NCBI GenBank assembly: GCA_963281255.1
Contig: OY725498.1
Coordinates: forward strand, 3,720,001 to 3,784,000
DNA length: 64,000 bases
Source of the DNA: Aphrocallistes beatrix
Lineage: Eukaryota; Porifera; Hexactinellida; Sceptrulophora; Aphrocallistidae
Reading direction: 5' to 3'
The stretch's first letter is position 1. Every line of letters begins with the position of its first letter. A program made the translations under genes and the position numbers. The notes beneath the pieces were generated by a model. That model saw nothing but the letters and a program-made list of their open reading frames with translations, made no database searches and was not told the DNA's origin. Of the stretch, positions 19,546-30,448 are shown in pieces.

Positions 19546-20778
19546 ATGGCAGAAGCTGAAGTAGAGACAGTGAATGAGGGAGATGTGCTCCTATCCGATC
19601 TGATTCACTGCAAGGAAGAGATAGTGCGTCGATTGGAGGAGATAGAAAGGAGAGTGAGTGAGAGGAAACAGATTCTGTTAGCAGAGATTTCCGGGATACA
19701 GGAGAGGTATGAGAAAACATTGGAGGCTAGAAGAGCTGTTCAAAAGTTAGAGAAGAGTAGAGAAGGCATTCTGAGAAATATCGGAGAAGTGGATGAACTC
19801 TTGACTGAAAACACCACTAGACAAGGAATACTCGAACTCCTCGATGCTGACATTTACAAATGGAAACTCTTATTGGAAGTATTTGAGAATGTGAGTGTTA
19901 GTATCAACGGAGTAACTGAACTGTTGGGTTGTATTGCCAGGCTGGGACAGATCCGATATGAAGGGGGAGCAGATTATCAATTCAGAAACAAACCTTCTCT
20001 CTTTCTCAAACCTTCTCAGAAATTGGAATTTGAATTACCTTTAGGAGTATCTGTTGATACAAATGAGAATATTTACTCAACTGATTATCACAAGAGTAGA
20101 TTAGTGGTGTTTTCATCTGACACGACTGAAGTTAGATACATTGAAGATCAGCACTTGAAGAGTCCTTATGGAATTTGTGTGAGTAATGATTGTATCTTTG
20201 TTACAGATTATGGAAATAACCAACTATCCAAATTCAAATGTGATGGAACATTCCAGGAACAAGTCGGTAGTGAGGGAAGTAAGGACACTGAATTCAACCT
20301 ACCATCTGGATTGGATATTGACTCAGATGACTTGATATACATTTGTGATAATTATAACGACAGAATATCAGTTTACGATACAGACTTACAATGGAAGAGA
20401 ACATTGAAGCATAATGACATAACTCGACCAACAGACATCAAGATACGAGATAGCTTGTTTATTCTCTATCAGTGTCGTCATTTGTGCATCTTATCCAAGT
20501 CGGGTGAACTCATCAACAAACTCCCTAACATTGCTGATAATGTTAAGCTAGCTTTCTGGTTCTGTCTCGACAAAACTGGGAATATTCTGATCAGTGACAG
20601 AGATGCAGGTGTGATAAAGTTATTCACTCCCACAGGAATGTTGAAGCACACTCTAGGTTCAGATCTCCAAGACAACGGACTCTCATACTGTCACAGTTCT
20701 AGGGGCATTGCTATATCTCCAGAGGGGAAGATAGTTAGTGTGACTTATGATACAGATCCTACCATTAAATTTTTCTGA
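19546..20778 (+). CDS. Coiled-coil plus NHL-repeat protein, intact
   Basis: This 410-residue, single-exon protein is the best full-length family member in the window. Residues 1-130 are a heptad-rich coiled coil (EEIVRRLEEIERRVSERK). From about 150 to the end are NHL blades: LPLGVSVDTNENIYSTDYHKSR, LKSPYGICVS, NLPSGLDID then LIYICDNYNDRISVY, and FCLDKTGNILISDRDAG. It resembles TRIM-NHL proteins without RING and B-box, so no ligase activity is implied. ATG 19546 is the first in frame. It provides the template by which the neighbouring family members can be recognised as truncated or frameshifted. Function is unknown. Confidence 0.87.
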   Translation: MAEAEVETVNEGDVLLSDLIHCKEEIVRRLEEIERRVSERKQILLAEISGIQERYEKTLEARRAVQKLEKSREGILRNIGEVDELLTENTTRQGILELLDADIYKWKLLLEVFENVSVSINGVTELLGCIARLGQIRYEGGADYQFRNKPSLFLKPSQKLEFELPLGVSVDTNENIYSTDYHKSRLVVFSSDTTEVRYIEDQHLKSPYGICVSNDCIFVTDYGNNQLSKFKCDGTFQEQVGSEGSKDTEFNLPSGLDIDSDDLIYICDNYNDRISVYDTDLQWKRTLKHNDITRPTDIKIRDSLFILYQCRHLCILSKSGELINKLPNIADNVKLAFWFCLDKTGNILISDRDAGVIKLFTPTGMLKHTLGSDLQDNGLSYCHSSRGIAISPEGKIVSVTYDTDPTIKFF

Positions 20779-21297
20779 CTTTAATTAACGGACCTAATTT
20801 TCAAGTACTAACCTGATTTTATTTTCGTTTATATTCTAATACTTTTTGACATGTGTTAAATACCTTATAAAAAATGAAACTGGTGCAGTTTCTCGAAAAG
20901 AAGTAGATTCTTCGTAATCTTCGCATCTGCATCATAAACGAATTCTCATATTTGCCAACTGTCCCGTTTTTGGCGGGACGTTCCGCTTTTTCGGACATAT
21001 GTTGAAAGTAATATCCCTCGAAAACTTTCCAAAAAGTAGAATTGTTCCGCTTTTCAGTGTACGTATAGGACTAATACAAATGTACTATGTCCCGCTTAAT
21101 AGCTCAATGTTTCGCTAAAATACTACTTGTGCCACGAATTTTCCTTGCAGAGGCTGGCATGTATGAATTCTAACTTTGATAGAAATCGGACTTAGATTTC
21201 ATAGGAGCAGCCCTAAAATATAAACTGAGTCCAAAATCAACCGAATCGTGTCAGTCAGAGATTAGATCTTGTCTGGCTCGTGCCTTGATTAGCGACC

Positions 21298-23742
21298 TTA
21301 CATCCTCCATAATCCTCCATATTAATCCTATCACCCATTCTAGCTCCATAATCCTCCATATTAATCCTATCACCCATTCTAGCTCCATAATCCTCCATAT
21401 TAATCCTATCACCCATTCTAGCTCCATAATCCTCCATATTAATCCTATCACCCATTCTAGTTCCATAATCCTCCATATTAATCCTATCACCCATTCTAGT
21501 TCCATATTAATCCTATCACCCATTCTAGCTCCATAATCCTCCATATTAATCCTATCACCCATTCTAGCTCCATAATCCTCCATATTAATCCTATCACCCA
21601 TTCTAGCTCCATAATCCTCCATATTAATCCTATCACCCATTCTAGCTCCATAATCCTCCATATTAATCCTATCACCCATTCTAGCTCCATAATCCCCTCC
21701 ATATTCATCCTATCACCCATTCTAGCTCCATAATCCTCCATATTAATCCTATCACCCATTCTAGCTCCATAATCCTCCATATTAATCCTATCACCCATTC
21801 TAGTTCCATAATCCTCCATATTAATCCTATCACCCATTCTAGCTCCATAATCCTCCATATTAATCCTATCACCCATTCTAGTTCCATAATCCTCCATATT
21901 AATCCTATCACCCATTCTAGTTCCATAATCCTCCATATTAATCCTATCACCCATTCTAGCTCCATAATCCTCCATATTAATCCTATCACCCATTCTAGCT
22001 CCATAATCCTCCATATTAATCCTATCACCCATTCTAGCTCCATAATCCTCCATATTAATCCTATCACCCATTCTAGCTCCATAATCCCCTCCATATTCAT
22101 CCTATCACCCATTCTAGCTCCATAATCCTCCATATTAATCCTATCACCCATTCTAGCTCCATAATCCTCCATATTAATCCTATCACCCATTCTAGTTCCA
22201 TAATCCTCCATATTAATCCTATCACCCATTCTAGCTCCATAATCCTCCATATTAATCCTATCACCCATTCTAGTTCCATAATCCTCCATATTAATCCTAT
22301 CACCCATTCTAGCTCCATAATCCTCCATATTAATCCTATCACCCATTCTAGTTCCATAATCCTCCATATTAATCCTATCACCCATTCTAGTTCCATAATC
22401 CTCCATATTAATCCTATCACCCATTCTAGCTCCATAATCCTCCATATTAATCCTATCACCCATTCTAGCTCCATAATCCTCCATATTAATCCTATCACCC
22501 ATTCTAGCTCCATAATCCTCCATATTAATCCTATCACCCATTCTAGTTCCATAATCCTCCATATTAATCCTATCACCCATTCTAGTTCCATAATCCTCCA
22601 TATTAATCCTATCACCCATTCTAGCTCCATAATCCTCCATATTAATCCTATCACCCATTCTAGCTCCATAATCCTCCATATTCATCCTATCACCCATTCT
22701 AGCTCCATAATCCTCCATATTAATCCTATCACCCATTCTAGCTCCATAATCCTCCATATTAATCCTATCACCCATTCTAGTTCCATAATCCTCCATATTA
22801 ATCCTATCACCCATTCTAGCTCCATAATCCTCCATATTAATCCTATCACCCATTCTAGCTCCATAATCCTCCATATTAATCCTATCACCCATTCTAGCTC
22901 CATAATCCCCTCCATATTCATCCTATCACCCATTCTAGCTCCATAATCCTCCATATTAATCCTATCACCCATTCTAGCTCCATAATCCTCCATATTAATC
23001 CTATCACCCATTCTAGTTCCATAATCCTCCATATTAATCCTATCACCCATTCTAGCTCCATAATCCTCCATATTAATCCTATCACCCATTCTAGTTCCAT
23101 AATCCTCCATATTAATCCTATCACCCATTCTAGTTCCATAATCCTCCATATTAATCCTATCACCCATTCTAGTTCCATAATCCTCCATATTAATCCTATC
23201 ACCCATTCTAGCTCCATAATCCTCCATATTAATCCTATCACCCATTCTAGCTCCATAATCCTCCATATTAATCCTATCACCCATTCTAGCTCCATAATCC
23301 TCCATATTAATCCTATCACCCATTCTAGCTCCATAATCCCCTCCATATTCATCCTATCACCCATTCTAGCTCCATAATCCTCCATATTAATCCTATCACC
23401 CATTCTAGCTCCATAATCCTCCATATTAATCCTATCACCCATTCTAGCTCCATAATCCTCCATATTAATCCTATCACCCATTCTAGTTCCATATTAATCC
23501 TATCACCCATTCTAGCTCCATAATCCTCCATATTAATCCTATCACCCATTCTAGCTCCATAATCCTCCATATTAATCCTATCACCCATTCTAGTTCCATA
23601 TTAATCCTATCACCCATTCTAGCTCCATAATCCTCCTTATTAATCCTATCACCCATTCTAGCTCCATAATCCTCCATATTAATCCTATCACCCATTCTAG
23701 CTCCATAATCCTCCATATTAATCCTATCACCCATTCTAGCTC
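21298..23742. repeat. 39-bp satellite array, about 62 units, with higher-order structure
   Basis: The unit is TCCATAATCCTCCATATTAA followed by TCCTATCACCCATTCTAGY. Two main variants differ at the last base (AGC or AGT). A 41-bp variant (AATCCCCTCCATATTCATCC) occurs near 21690, 22085, 22907 and 23337. Units 10 bp shorter occur near 21500, 23490 and 23598. The order of C and T variants between the 41-bp markers repeats (C C T C T ... C C C marker), giving higher-order blocks of about 10-11 units, with one double-length block. Because 39 is a multiple of 3, long open frames exist on both strands (13-residue MGDRINMEDYGAR or IILHINPITHSSS). These are artefacts. Confidence 0.97.
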
Positions 23743-23743
23743 A

Positions 23744-25012
23744 ATGATTGCATTGATTGTATTATGCATTTCACTTCGGCTAACATTGGCGTCAACTAAA
23801 ACGGAACTGGTCCTGCTGTTATTCAGACATGGAGACAGGAGTCCATATAATCCGTACCTCGGGTACCCCCACGAGTCTGCTTGGCCTCAGGGGTTTGGCC
23901 AGCTAAGCACGATCGGAATGAAGCAGCAGTTTGGAGTGGGTAGCTTCATCAGAGAGAGATACGTCCCTAACCTACTAGCGCCCGAGTACAGACAGACTGA
24001 GGTGTACGTGCGTAGCACCGACTTTGATAGGACCATCATGTCCGCGTTAACTCAGCTGTCAGGCATCTTCCCTCACGACGACCAAGTATGGAACCCGTCC
24101 TTAGCTTGGCAGCCAATCCCTGTGCATGTTGTGCCTATCAGCTTGGACAACGTGCTGATGAGTGGTACAAACTGTCCGAGATATTCTGAGCTAATGAAGG
24201 AAAATCGTAAGAGTTCGAAATATATTGAAATGAATATGAAGTATAAATATTTGTTTGACAGCATTTCTAAAGCCAGCAATTTTCCCGTGTCACTTGATAA
24301 CATCGGAGGGTACATTGACACTGTAGTGTGTGATCGTCATCACAATCTCTCTCTACCAACCTGGGCGAGTGAAAATTTTGATGACTTACTTCTAATTCAA
24401 AATTGGAACGCAAGTTTGTCACAAAACAGTAGAGAAAAGATATTACTAAGCGCAGGAATATTCTTATCTGAGTTCTGGGCTCGCATTGATAAGAAAATGG
24501 ACAATTCTGCAACTGTAAAAGCGTGCTTCTACTCAGCACATGATTCCACCCTCATCACCGTTCTGAACGCGTTTGGCATTTGGAATGGAGAATTGCCTCC
24601 CTATGCTACGCTGCTAATAACAGAGCTGATACGAGATGGAGAGGAATGGTTCGTGCAATTCCTATACAGAAATAGTTCAGATGGAATCCTGCATACTTTA
24701 ATCGTGCCGACATGTGATGCATTGTGTCCAGTTGGGAAATTGAGGAAGCTGACGGCTGACATTACGACAAGTAAACATGAATGGGAAGTAAAATGTGGCT
24801 TAAAAAGTGAGAATTCCTATCAATTGAGTTTAGTTTTGATCCTCCAATTCACTTTCTTTTTCCTCTTAATTACAACTCTACTAGTCATGATATTGACTGT
24901 GGTTACATGCAACAAGAAGAAACAACAGCCATATTCAGTCCGCTACTCTAAGTTCACAATAGACGATACTGATGATTCAGACACAGCCATGGATAACGAG
25001 TCTTTACACTGA
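23744..25012 (+). CDS. Membrane-anchored histidine acid phosphatase
   Basis: This 422-residue protein is of the lysosomal/prostatic acid phosphatase family. Residues 1-17 form a signal peptide (IALIVLCISLRL). The catalytic RHGDRSP lies at 28-34, with His29 the phospho-acceptor. The second signature SAHDSTL is near 265, with His266-Asp267 as the acid pair. N-glycosylation sequons (NLS, NAS, NSS) are present. A transmembrane segment at about 358-385 (FTFFFLLITTLLVMIL) is followed by a basic stop and a 37-residue tail containing YSVRY and YSKF, as in type I lysosomal enzymes. ATG 23744 begins one base after the satellite array. AATAAA lies at 25021, eight bases after the stop. Confidence 0.92.
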   Translation: MIALIVLCISLRLTLASTKTELVLLLFRHGDRSPYNPYLGYPHESAWPQGFGQLSTIGMKQQFGVGSFIRERYVPNLLAPEYRQTEVYVRSTDFDRTIMSALTQLSGIFPHDDQVWNPSLAWQPIPVHVVPISLDNVLMSGTNCPRYSELMKENRKSSKYIEMNMKYKYLFDSISKASNFPVSLDNIGGYIDTVVCDRHHNLSLPTWASENFDDLLLIQNWNASLSQNSREKILLSAGIFLSEFWARIDKKMDNSATVKACFYSAHDSTLITVLNAFGIWNGELPPYATLLITELIRDGEEWFVQFLYRNSSDGILHTLIVPTCDALCPVGKLRKLTADITTSKHEWEVKCGLKSENSYQLSLVLILQFTFFFLLITTLLVMILTVVTCNKKKQQPYSVRYSKFTIDDTDDSDTAMDNESLH

Positions 25013-25158
25013 TTGAGTTTAATAAACTTGATTTCACACATTTGAAGAATTTCTTTCTTATTAAATACATTTCATTTGCTGTAATATACATTCATGAGAC
25101 TTTGTGATTGATGATAGTACATATTTTTGTATGGTAGCAGGGTTCTCTCCAGGAGTTT

Positions 25159-25326
25159 TTGGCGTAGCCAGAATTTCCTGATGGGAGGGATGGGGCACAG
25201 CATCCAGCTGGTGGTCTGGGGGGAAGTTAGTATATACTCCAGAAAATGATAATAAATGTAAAATTTCATTTATTAAATCCTGGCGGCGGAAACATGCCCC
25301 TGTGAACCCCCCATGGCTACGCTACT
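25159..25326. mobile_element. Probable small MITE with TGGCGTAGCCA ends
   Basis: The segment begins TGGCGTAGCCAGAATTTCC and ends CCCATGGCTACGCTACTG, an imperfect inverted pair enclosing a G-rich then C-rich interior. No clear target duplication was found. A similar GC-rich scrap lies at 29690-29760. The remaining DNA to 25830 shows no gene. Confidence 0.45.
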
Positions 25327-25834
25327 GCGTATCTATAGACATTATACAGTATTACAGTAGTCAAAAAATATCCAGTGGTCTACAATGTTATTGCAACTGC
25401 ATTTTATCCACTGATAGGTCATTGGTATTTGTTATATTAACATACTACGTATATATATTTATGTATTCAAATGGAATCTATCATCTTTCCGAAGGCCATA
25501 ACGGGCTGGGGAGAGCCCTGGGTTGATTTAGGAGCATTTTGTCAATTTAAAAGAAATTGCTTAATAATGTTAATGGCGATTTCGTCGCTCAGTATGATTG
25601 TAGATTTCTCTAGATTATCTTTGACACTGCTATACATACTGTTTTCTATTATAAGTTGTTTACTTAACCATTAGTTCACCATATTTATTGGCAACTATCT
25701 TATTTTTCAGTAAATGCTCACAAGACTATCAATTCGGAAAAGTCCGCACGAAGTTTACTCCAGCCTCCTGTAGTCGAGTATGTATAATCCCTACTATAAA
25801 ACTCGATTAATGTGTGTGTATGTATTTATATATA

Positions 25835-26619
25835 CAGGGTGTAAAAAGTCTTGGCCGGTTGTATTATGGTATATTTCAATAACTCAATCAGTGTGTACTA
25901 TCTATACTTATTTACCAATATATTCCCCGCTATTTTGTATCACTAACTTCATCCTCCTACTAGGCATACTGTTGACTAGGTTTTCAAGCAGACTTGGTTG
26001 GATCCAGTCCATGCTTTTTTGAGGTTATAAATTACATCATCAAGCCTCAAAACCTGACCCATTTCATCCAGTCGTTCAGACAAAATTCCCCAGAGATTTT
26101 CAATTGGATTCAGGTCAGGTGAGTTCGCTGGCCACTCTTCTTTCCTCCAAAACCGAGGGAACCTTGTTAAACACCATTCGAGAGAGGCTTTGGCTGTATG
26201 GGTGGTAGCGCTATCCTGCATGAAAATGAAATCGGACATGTTTAGTAACATTTTCCTCTCAGTTACTGGCCCATTTTTTTAGTCCGTTTGATGGCATCTA
26301 AACAGGGTTTCTCCAAAATATTATCTCTGTAGTAGGCTCCATTTACAGTCTGTTTTTGAGGTACAACAGTTGCGACAGAGCCCTATGCAACATCATTCCA
26401 AGACCATAACTTTCGCCGGAAATTTCACCTGATACACGGGCTCAATATTCTGAGATCCATGGCCCAGACTATGTGATTCTTCGGGTTTGGCGAATGGAAT
26501 AACTCAAAGGGAGATTCATCAGACCAGAACACGTAGTCGTTATACTGGATGCTATAGTTACTAGTAAATACTGAATACTAATAAGAATCGTAACCGGCCA
26601 ATACTTTTGTTACACCCTG
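25835..26619 (-). mobile_element. Tc1/mariner transposon relic
   Basis: Inverted ends CAGGGTGTAAAAAGTCTTGG and CAGGGTGTAACAAAAGTATT (reverse strand) both continue into GGCCGGTT. They are flanked by TA at 25833-25834 and 26620-26621. It encloses a minus-strand transposase fragment. The length of 785 bp is about half that of an autonomous element. Confidence 0.9.
25976..26251 (-). pseudogene. Tc1/mariner transposase C-terminal fragment
   Basis: The fragment carries FMQDSATTHTA and WPANSPDLNPIENLWG, the second-aspartate and third-acid regions of the Tc1/mariner DDE domain. The N-terminal DNA-binding part is missing or unreadable further toward 26600, so it is inactive. Confidence 0.85.
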
Positions 26620-26624
26620 TATAC

Positions 26625-27260
26625 TATACAAGCGCGCTCCGCTTGCTTACGCTGCGAGGCTGGCGAACACAAAGTGTCCGCCAGACAGGCGTCCTTTGGG
26701 CGTTTAAGCTCACATTGATTAATTATAACAGGGCTGTCCAACTATATTTACTTCGGGCCGCAACTGCTTCATACCATTTAGTGGCGGGCCGCAATACAGG
26801 GGCGTGCACTCGGGATGGGTATGGATAGAGGCATTTTGGCATATAACGAATGATAAAATAAGGCAATCATGGCGCGAATAATACTTGTGGAAGAAAACGA
26901 GACGCATGATATGGAAAAATTTGGAGAATTTGTCTAAAAGTGAGTAAAAAGGGGGAGATTGAAACAGGCAACGCGGGCCGCACAAAGCAAGGCCGCGGGC
27001 CGCCTGTTGGACAGCGCTGAATTATAAGGTAGGTAACATCTCTGAATACGTCTGTCTTACTGTTATACTAATCGATATCACTCGAAAAATAACAAAATTT
27101 GTCAATTTCAATTTTCACTTTTTGATGCGTAATGATGACGTAATAACAGAATGATGAGTCATCATTTTTTGATGATAGGTGTATCATATGTGTAGAATAT
27201 TAATATACACATTCTATTTAGTGTCCACCAACCGCGCAGCGCAAGCAAGCGAAGCGCGTT
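26625..27260. repeat. Copy of the GCGCGCTTCGCTTGC / TGACGTCA repeat family, split by a MITE
   Basis: The head ACAAGCGCGCTCCGCTTGC at 26628 is followed by the TTGATTAATTATAA linker, the MITE (26729-27019), then the linker continuation and the TGATGACG/TGAGTCA block at 27130-27160. It ends in an inverted head (GCGCAGCGCAAGCAAGCGAA) at 27236-27260. Confidence 0.65.
26729..27019. mobile_element. hAT-type MITE with CAGGGCTGTCCAAC ends
   Basis: Starts CAGGGCTGTCCAACTATAT and ends GTTGGACAGCGCTG. The duplication AATTATAA is exact at 26721-26728 and 27020-27027. Internal CGGGCCGCA repeats are typical of this hAT MITE type. It is inserted in the dispersed repeat and so is younger than it. Confidence 0.92.
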
Positions 27261-28016
27261 TGTTGTATATATTTGGCATTGTTTTATTGTATATTTAAAA
27301 ATTACAGTAACATAGAAAGTTTTAACGAAATTGTGATATTTCTTAAAGAATTAGAAATGTTAGCATCGCGAAGACGATGCTGCACAAAGGAAAATTCATT
27401 GATTGCATCTGCTGTATGGACATTGAATAATTTTATTTCCAATCTCCTTTAGATGGATGAATCAACCAATATTAGAAAGGATGTCGTAATAGTTAATATT
27501 GAAGATGTCCATCGATAATATACCGATACTGTAGCACCAGTAAGAATTGGATGTGACAAGTAGATATGTTAATATCAGCAAATTATAATTTTTGGCGATT
27601 GTCAGAATTGATCTTTTGGAAATTTGGACATTTATTAGAATGGGCTTTTAGAGCTCTCTGGGGCAATACTTCACGTGTGTACGTTGACTTACTTTTAAAT
27701 GTCACATAAAAACCTTTATACAGAACAACTGTACAGAAAGACGTGTGACTTATTATAGCTGTGTTATGATTCATTAAAAAAATGAATTTATGCTATCTCT
27801 TAATTATAGGATGCATATCTTCCACCACATGCTAATTTTCAACAAGACTAATCTGAGTAATTTCATTATGTATACTCGTATATAGTACGTATGATTAATT
27901 CAAATTGAGGGATTCATCACAAGAAAAATTAGGTCATTTAATTAGTCGTATGCTGTAATATTAAAAAATATTAGCATCACGTCATCATTACAGCTAAGCG
28001 GGGGTTTAAATAGATC
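27261..28016. other. Intergenic, no supported feature
   Basis: AT-rich sequence between the composite repeat and the first multi-pass membrane gene. No gene or repeat is recognised. Confidence 0.35.
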
Positions 28017-28043
28017 ATTATAAAAGTATGCTTCACTTCCTTA

Positions 28044-28055
28044 AAATCTATAAAT
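28044..28055 (+). promoter_or_regulatory. Likely TATA box of the first multi-pass membrane gene
   Basis: AAAATCTATAAATA lies about 65-70 bp upstream of ATG 28117. The paralogue has AGAATCTATAAATCC at about 30379-30390, also about 65 bp before its ATG. This conserved position in otherwise diverged upstream DNA supports a core-promoter role. Confidence 0.5.
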
Positions 28056-28116
28056 ATACTTCTCCATTTAACTATTCCAATTCAAACAACAATTCCAAGT
28101 GTACAAAACTTCTAAT

Positions 28117-29280
28117 ATGATTAGTGAAGTACTAAGCATAATAAAATATGGAAAACTCTTAGCAGTTTTGCCAGCCATAACATTCTCATCCTTAATTTCA
28201 ATCATCTGGAACGTATATTTCATACTTAGGATCATCCATTTCGTTAAGTTATATCGCGGTTGCCTAGAAAAGGCTAAAACTGATCCGTTTGGAAACTTCA
28301 TTGAGGCAGCGCGCAACTACAAAGTAGAGATTATTACACACACTTTCTTGTTGATAATCAATGTTATGGAAATCGCCACCATAATAGTCTATGGACTAGG
28401 AGCAAGTCGTATAGATATCTACCACTTTCCCTCAAGAAACACTGTCCTACGAAGTACCGTAATTTATAACTGTAGTAACGAGTTTTCTTTTCGAGCGTTT
28501 GATATGAAATTAATAAGTCTTGCAAATCCCTTGTTCTCCATCCTGGTTTCAGCTGGACAAGTAGGCTTGATATTCTCCCTTTCGCTTGGAATTTGTCTCA
28601 TGAAGTATCTTCACATGACATACCATCAAATGAATAGCGAACCTTTTCACGTCATCAAACGTTTCCTCACGATAACATTCCTGATAGGCATTTTTCTTGT
28701 AATAACTGGATCTATCCTTCAGTTAATAATCGTTGAGAAGTTGGTTGAACCCTTAATATTATCCATTTACTTTTGTATTTGGGTGAAACACAGTAGAACA
28801 TTTTACAAAACTCTCAAATGGAGGAGCATGGAGTATAGAGTTAGAGGTAGGAGCAACTGGATTGTCAGGAGATCGGTTATCAGCTGTCACCAGTTTGCAA
28901 TCATAATGAGCTGTGTGGGGATAGCATGTGCCAGTTATATCTTCGCTGATTTGATCATACAATACTTTTTCATAATTGCAACAGCTATTTATGACGGTCC
29001 CTGTCTGTTCAACTATATATATGGTACTACTTACCTTAGACCTCTTCTAACCACACAGAAACAGATTGAAGCTTTGAACTTTTCCAATGAAATTCTTTCA
29101 ATCATTGTAAATTTCCTTGTCATTCTAACAACAGTCTTTCTTGGAGTGGAATATATATTGGCAAGTATCTTATTTTTCGGGGGAAAGCTGTTAAAGAAAT
29201 TTAAATATCGCTACGTGAATGTTCATACTAGGTTTACACCTAACCTTGATGACCCACTCCTCTTCAATCAGATAAGTTGA
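28117..29280 (+). CDS. Unknown multi-pass membrane protein, paralogue 1
   Basis: I do not recognise the family. This 387-residue, single-exon protein has about seven to eight hydrophobic segments (near 10-36, 75-97, 132-158, 176-198, 204-220, 265-293, 332-362). The first cytoplasmic-type loop is basic and carries KTDPFGNFIEAARNYKVEI. A central basic loop holds KWRSMEYRVRGRSN. The block TAIYDGPCLFNYIYGT and the tail HTRFTPNLDDP are also shared with the gene at 30449. A seven-pass receptor or a channel-like protein are both possible. No DRY, NPxxY or pore motif is visible. The frame extends upstream only to a GTG, so ATG 28117 is used. Confidence 0.8.
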   Translation: MISEVLSIIKYGKLLAVLPAITFSSLISIIWNVYFILRIIHFVKLYRGCLEKAKTDPFGNFIEAARNYKVEIITHTFLLIINVMEIATIIVYGLGASRIDIYHFPSRNTVLRSTVIYNCSNEFSFRAFDMKLISLANPLFSILVSAGQVGLIFSLSLGICLMKYLHMTYHQMNSEPFHVIKRFLTITFLIGIFLVITGSILQLIIVEKLVEPLILSIYFCIWVKHSRTFYKTLKWRSMEYRVRGRSNWIVRRSVISCHQFAIIMSCVGIACASYIFADLIIQYFFIIATAIYDGPCLFNYIYGTTYLRPLLTTQKQIEALNFSNEILSIIVNFLVILTTVFLGVEYILASILFFGGKLLKKFKYRYVNVHTRFTPNLDDPLLFNQIS

Positions 29281-30448
29281 ACTTAAAAAGCAAATTGGTC
29301 CCACAACTATATATGCAGTACATTGACACTGCACGCATATTTATTACTTGACATACAGAGTTAGATGTGTTTATGAAAAATAGTATTACAATCCTAGTAC
29401 TATATATGTTCATTTTTCTGAACTAAAATTTAATATATATTACTACTATCTTGTCTGCTAATTAAAACTCAATTAAGAAAATGTATTTTAGAATAATGAA
29501 AAATCTCAAAGATTATTAGTAAAGTTTTTCAAAAGATTAGTGCTGTATATCGATATTTGAATGCCTCCCTTTTACTCTCATCCCGTTCTTTTCCCATTTC
29601 CATAAAATCCTAAATTCGAATAAAATAAAAAGTTATAGAATTCTATCAATGCTCCTCCACATGCCAGGAGCTTAGGCTGGTTCCCATAGGCGCCGAACCC
29701 GGGGGGGCTGGGGGGACTCAGCCCCCTGGATTCGAAGGTAGCCCATAGACGCAATACAATATTTAGTGCTGAGCCCTAGAACTCCGAAATCGTCCTTATA
29801 TTTCTGAAAGTTCGGCGTTCCTGCTGGTGCCTATCCTCTGATTGCAGCTGTTCATTTTAGACATAGTGAAAAACCCTATTTTAGGACACAAATAAATATT
29901 TGACTTCTATCTTAAGAGATGAGATAACGTCAAAGGTGTGGACATAATTAATTTATTTGAGATTAAATATAACTACATACTTGTATGATAATTATACAGA
30001 CAGTTTATTCGTTCTTCCAATCAGTCTGTACCATATATTGAGTATAAAGTTTCTACCTTCATGAATGAATGAATGACACTTTTTCCCTAGTAACCATCCC
30101 TCATTGTAGGAAAAATGATAACATTTCTTTTCTGTATTTCTCCCTAATTCTTCTACAAATTTGGATCGGTTAAACATCAGGTAATTCTTATGGAATACAG
30201 ATAGATAGTGGATTACATAAGATGTGGACATTATATGATCAGGTATCATTACACAATTCTATCAAATGCAGGCATCTAGGATATATCATGAATGACTCAT
30301 TAATCCTGAAGTTAGGTAATGTTGAAAATATTAGCACTCAAATTTTCCTATTCTCTTCTGATTAAAAGTGGATATTTTAGAATCTATAAATCCATTTGAT
30401 TATTTCATTTGAAATATAACTTTCAAGTTTACAAATCAATCTTTAAAA
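29281..30448. other. Spacer between tandem membrane-protein paralogues
   Basis: AT-rich. A GC-rich scrap at 29690-29760 (GGCGCCGAACCCGGGGGGGC) resembles a degraded MITE end. The only other signal is the TATA-like AATCTATAAATCC at about 30380. Confidence 0.4.

Noticed and set aside
21251..23734. Long open frames on both strands in the satellite (MGDRINMEDYGAR and related)
   Set aside because: They follow from a 39-bp unit divisible by three. They shift at every 41-bp or 29-bp unit, have no codon structure of their own, and exist in several frames.
21298..23742. A CRISPR-like array
   Set aside because: The repeats are contiguous, with no unique spacers, and the context is eukaryotic.
23602..23743. 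An N-terminal extension of the phosphatase into the satellite
   Set aside because: The in-phase satellite frame has no Met codon, and the signal peptide beginning at ATG 23744 is convincing.
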